From Lachnospiraceae bacterium UBA2868 (GTDB lineage: Bacteria; Bacillota_A; Clostridia; Lachnospirales; Lachnospiraceae), in contig DEEW01000018.1 of NCBI GenBank assembly GCA_002350465.1, forward strand, positions 429-7,068: a DNA stretch of 6,640 nt. Direction: 5' to 3'. Shown here piece after piece: positions 4,995 through 6,640 of this stretch. A model generated the notes under the pieces. It was not told the DNA's origin. It did no database searches and was given only the letters and a program-made list of their open reading frames with translations. Position 1 is the first letter of the stretch; every line of letters starts with the position of its first letter. A program made the translations under genes and the position numbers.

Positions 4995-6299
4995 ATTAGA
5001 AGAAAATCATCTGCGATCGTTTTAGCAACTGTACTAGGTGTATCTCTTGTGATCACAGGATGTCAGGAACCGGTATCGATTACACAATCCGGTGAAACAT
5101 ATGAGAACAGTGATAACGGAGGCCATGCCATTGAAGCCGATGGAATTGACGCAACCTACAGCAAGGCAACCGTATCCAAAACAGGTGATTCGGAAGGTGA
5201 TGAGGCTGATTTTTACGGAGAGAACTCAGCGATATTTGCTACAAACGGAGCTCATCTTACTTTGTCAGAGATGAATATTACTACGAACGGGACCCATGCC
5301 AATGCCGTGTTTTCGTATGGAGACGGAACCGTCGTTGACATATCGGATTCAAACATAGAAACATCGGGAGATTGTTCCGGCGGTATCATGACGACAGGAG
5401 GCGGCACGATGAACGCTGATAACCTGACGATACATACGACAGGAAGATCTTCCGCTGCGATAAGATCTGACAGGGGCGGAGGAGTAGTAACAGTTAACGG
5501 TGGTAATTATACAACCGACGGGATGGGCTCTCCCGCCATATATTCTACCGCTGATATCACAGTAAACGATGCAGCCCTTACGTCAAATACGTCACAGGGC
5601 GTGGTCGTTGAAGGAAAGAATTCCGTAACTCTTAATAATGTTGTCTTAAACGCAGATAACAACAAGCATAACAGTGATAAATCAGACTATTTTCAGGCGG
5701 TGATGATCTATCAGTCAATGTCTGGAGATGCCGATACAGGACTTTCAAAGTTTTCGGCAACCGGGGGAAGTATATCAAATGCTAACGGAGATGTGTTCTT
5801 TGTAAACAATACGGCAACTGATATAAACCTTTCCGAAGTAAACATCACAAATAACGGCGGGGGTGTATTTCTCCGGGCTGCCGCGGCCGGATGGGGAAAC
5901 GAGGGTTCAAACGGAGGCAATGTCAACCTTACCGCAACAAAACAGAATATAAACGGAGATATGATCGTAGATGATGTGTCTGCCCTGAACTTGTATCTGC
6001 AAGAAGGCAGTACATTTACCGGAGCGATAAATCCTGACGGGACGGCAGGAGATGTGTATGTAGAGCTTTCCGGCGGAGCTAAATGGATACTTACGGCAGA
6101 CTCAAACATAAAATCGCTCACTTGTGATACCGATTCCATAGATCTTAACGGATATTCTCTTACGGTTGACGGAAAATCATATGAGCAGGGAAGTACTGCA
6201 AATGGAGAAGCAATAGAAATTAATACTGAGGGGAATGGGGAAAAAGGGGGACCCGGTGGATTTAAAGGTACTGCACCTCCGGACAAACCAAATTTTTAA
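4992..6299 (+). CDS. Secreted lipoprotein with right-handed beta-helix repeats
   Basis: This 435-residue protein is predicted to be exported and lipid-anchored. It has a basic start (MIRRK), a hydrophobic core (AIVLATVLGVSLV) and the lipobox ITGC, with Cys24 as the lipidated residue. From about residue 50 to 375 the sequence is a run of 20-25-residue, Asn/Asp/Gly/Thr/Ser-rich beta-strand repeats such as AIFATNGAHLTLSEMNITTN, VVTVNGGNYTTDGMGSPAIY and GVVVEGKNSVTLNNVVL. This is typical of a parallel beta-helix. GWGNEGSNGGNVNLTATKQ and YLQEGSTFTGAINPDG are landmarks I know from a widespread family of uncharacterised beta-helix proteins of gut bacteria. The C-terminus is a Gly/Pro-rich tail (GEKGGPGGFKGTAPPDKP). 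Adhesion or carbohydrate binding at the cell surface is inferred; no catalytic residues or cell-wall sorting signal are visible. It appears to be a single-gene unit between hairpins upstream and a terminator downstream. Confidence 0.85.
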   Translation: MIRRKSSAIVLATVLGVSLVITGCQEPVSITQSGETYENSDNGGHAIEADGIDATYSKATVSKTGDSEGDEADFYGENSAIFATNGAHLTLSEMNITTNGTHANAVFSYGDGTVVDISDSNIETSGDCSGGIMTTGGGTMNADNLTIHTTGRSSAAIRSDRGGGVVTVNGGNYTTDGMGSPAIYSTADITVNDAALTSNTSQGVVVEGKNSVTLNNVVLNADNNKHNSDKSDYFQAVMIYQSMSGDADTGLSKFSATGGSISNANGDVFFVNNTATDINLSEVNITNNGGGVFLRAAAAGWGNEGSNGGNVNLTATKQNINGDMIVDDVSALNLYLQEGSTFTGAINPDGTAGDVYVELSGGAKWILTADSNIKSLTCDTDSIDLNGYSLTVDGKSYEQGSTANGEAIEINTEGNGEKGGPGGFKGTAPPDKPNF

Positions 6300-6413
6300 A
6301 ATTTTCATCGGAGGGGTTATGAAAGAGGGCATATGTGACGATATAATTATCAAAGATAAGAAAGTAAGCCAAAAAACTCTTTTTCATTTTGTAAACCTCC
6401 CAAACATTTAAGC

Positions 6414-6460
6414 ATCGGGTGCTGCACAGGGTCAGCGCCCGGTTCTTATTTTTACGTTTT
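6414..6460 (+). terminator. Rho-independent terminator after the lipoprotein gene
   Basis: CGGGTGCTG (6416-6424) pairs with CAGCGCCCG (6433-6441) across an 8-base loop, with one G-U pair. The stem extends to 6414/6443 with a further wobble. The stem is G+C rich and is followed by T-rich sequence (TCTTATTTTTA, then a run of T to about 6462). It lies about 115 bases after the lipoprotein stop, with no larger gene between. Confidence 0.75.
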
Positions 6461-6497
6461 TTCCCACAAATGCCCAAGAATATGTTAATATACTTAT

Positions 6498-6640
6498 ATG
6501 AACGAGCGTGATATCAGAGCTGTCGAGAATATGGCCCCTCGCCGGGGTGGCATCCAGCTTCTGCGAAGCAGGATAACCCGGACCGGAATGAGCTTTGATG
6601 AATTACGGAAAGCTTTTAAAGAGTTCTCCATCGAAGAGAT
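6498..6640 (+). CDS. Unrecognised protein, N-terminal part (runs off the window)
   Basis: The frame is open from the ATG at 6498 to the window end (47 complete codons). It begins MNERDIRAVENMAPRRGG, followed by a basic stretch (IQLLRSRITRTGM) and an amphipathic, probably helical SFDELRKAFKEFSIEEI. I do not recognise the family. The Arg-rich start and helix-rich continuation would suit a small nucleic-acid-binding or regulatory protein, but this is only an impression. No Shine-Dalgarno sequence precedes the ATG. The upstream TATGTTAATATACTTAT is A/T-rich and could be a promoter of a leaderless or near-leaderless message. An internal ATG at 6531 is an alternative start, also without a good ribosome binding site. 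Local base composition is more G+C-rich than in the preceding genes. The position after a terminator suggests a new transcription unit. Confidence 0.5.
   Translation, partial: MNERDIRAVENMAPRRGGIQLLRSRITRTGMSFDELRKAFKEFSIEE

Noticed and set aside
5711..6286. Minus-strand 191-codon frame opposite the lipoprotein
   Set aside because: Pro/Ser-rich reading typical of the antisense of Gly/Asn/Thr-rich coding repeats.
6319..6411. Plus-strand 30-codon frame (MKEGICDDIIIKDKK...) after the lipoprotein gene
   Set aside because: The GGAGGGG before it is only about 2-3 bases from the ATG, too close, and the peptide resembles nothing I know.

Overview
The window looks like a chromosomal segment of a Gram-positive anaerobe of the Clostridia, most likely a Lachnospiraceae member of the Butyrivibrio type. 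This is inferred from moderate G+C, strong GGAGG ribosome binding sites, the cytidylate-kinase-like, RelA/SpoT-like and Gly/Asn-rich beta-helix lipoprotein families, and a relic of the long glutamine-dependent NAD+ synthase. No mobile element, tRNA, rRNA or CRISPR array was seen.

Layout. Positions 1-3159 hold four closely packed plus-strand genes: the C-terminal part of a polar amino acid ABC transporter ATPase, a cytidylate-kinase-like P-loop protein, a membrane protein that joins a FUSC/aromatic acid exporter domain to a degenerate Cof-type HAD domain, and a D-2-hydroxyacid dehydrogenase. The last two overlap by ATGA and are probably translationally coupled. Gaps in the block are 12-17 bases at most, so it is probably one operon. 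A possible theme is uptake of an amino acid, reduction of its keto acid and export of the hydroxy acid, but this is inference.

Positions 3160-3380 have no intact gene. They hold the C-terminal tail of a long-form NAD+ synthase (nadE), with an in-frame TGA where the family has Arg. Its stop codon abuts the start of a 329-residue RelA/SpoT-domain protein (3381-4370), whose ribosome binding site lies inside the relic. This looks like a scar of a rearrangement that removed nadE but kept its former downstream neighbour.

Positions 4371-4985 contain a small, previously uncalled frame (4556-4798). It encodes a peptide with a bacteriocin/RiPP-type double-glycine-like leader (ELEQVNAG), and an amber codon interrupts it nine residues after the leader motif. 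A TATAAT box precedes it and two hairpins follow it. Positions 4992-6299 encode a secreted lipoprotein with a right-handed beta-helix body and a Gly/Pro-rich tail. A rho-independent terminator follows at 6414-6460. The window ends inside a new, unrecognised open frame (6498 onward) that has no visible ribosome binding site and a strongly self-complementary stretch near its 5' end.
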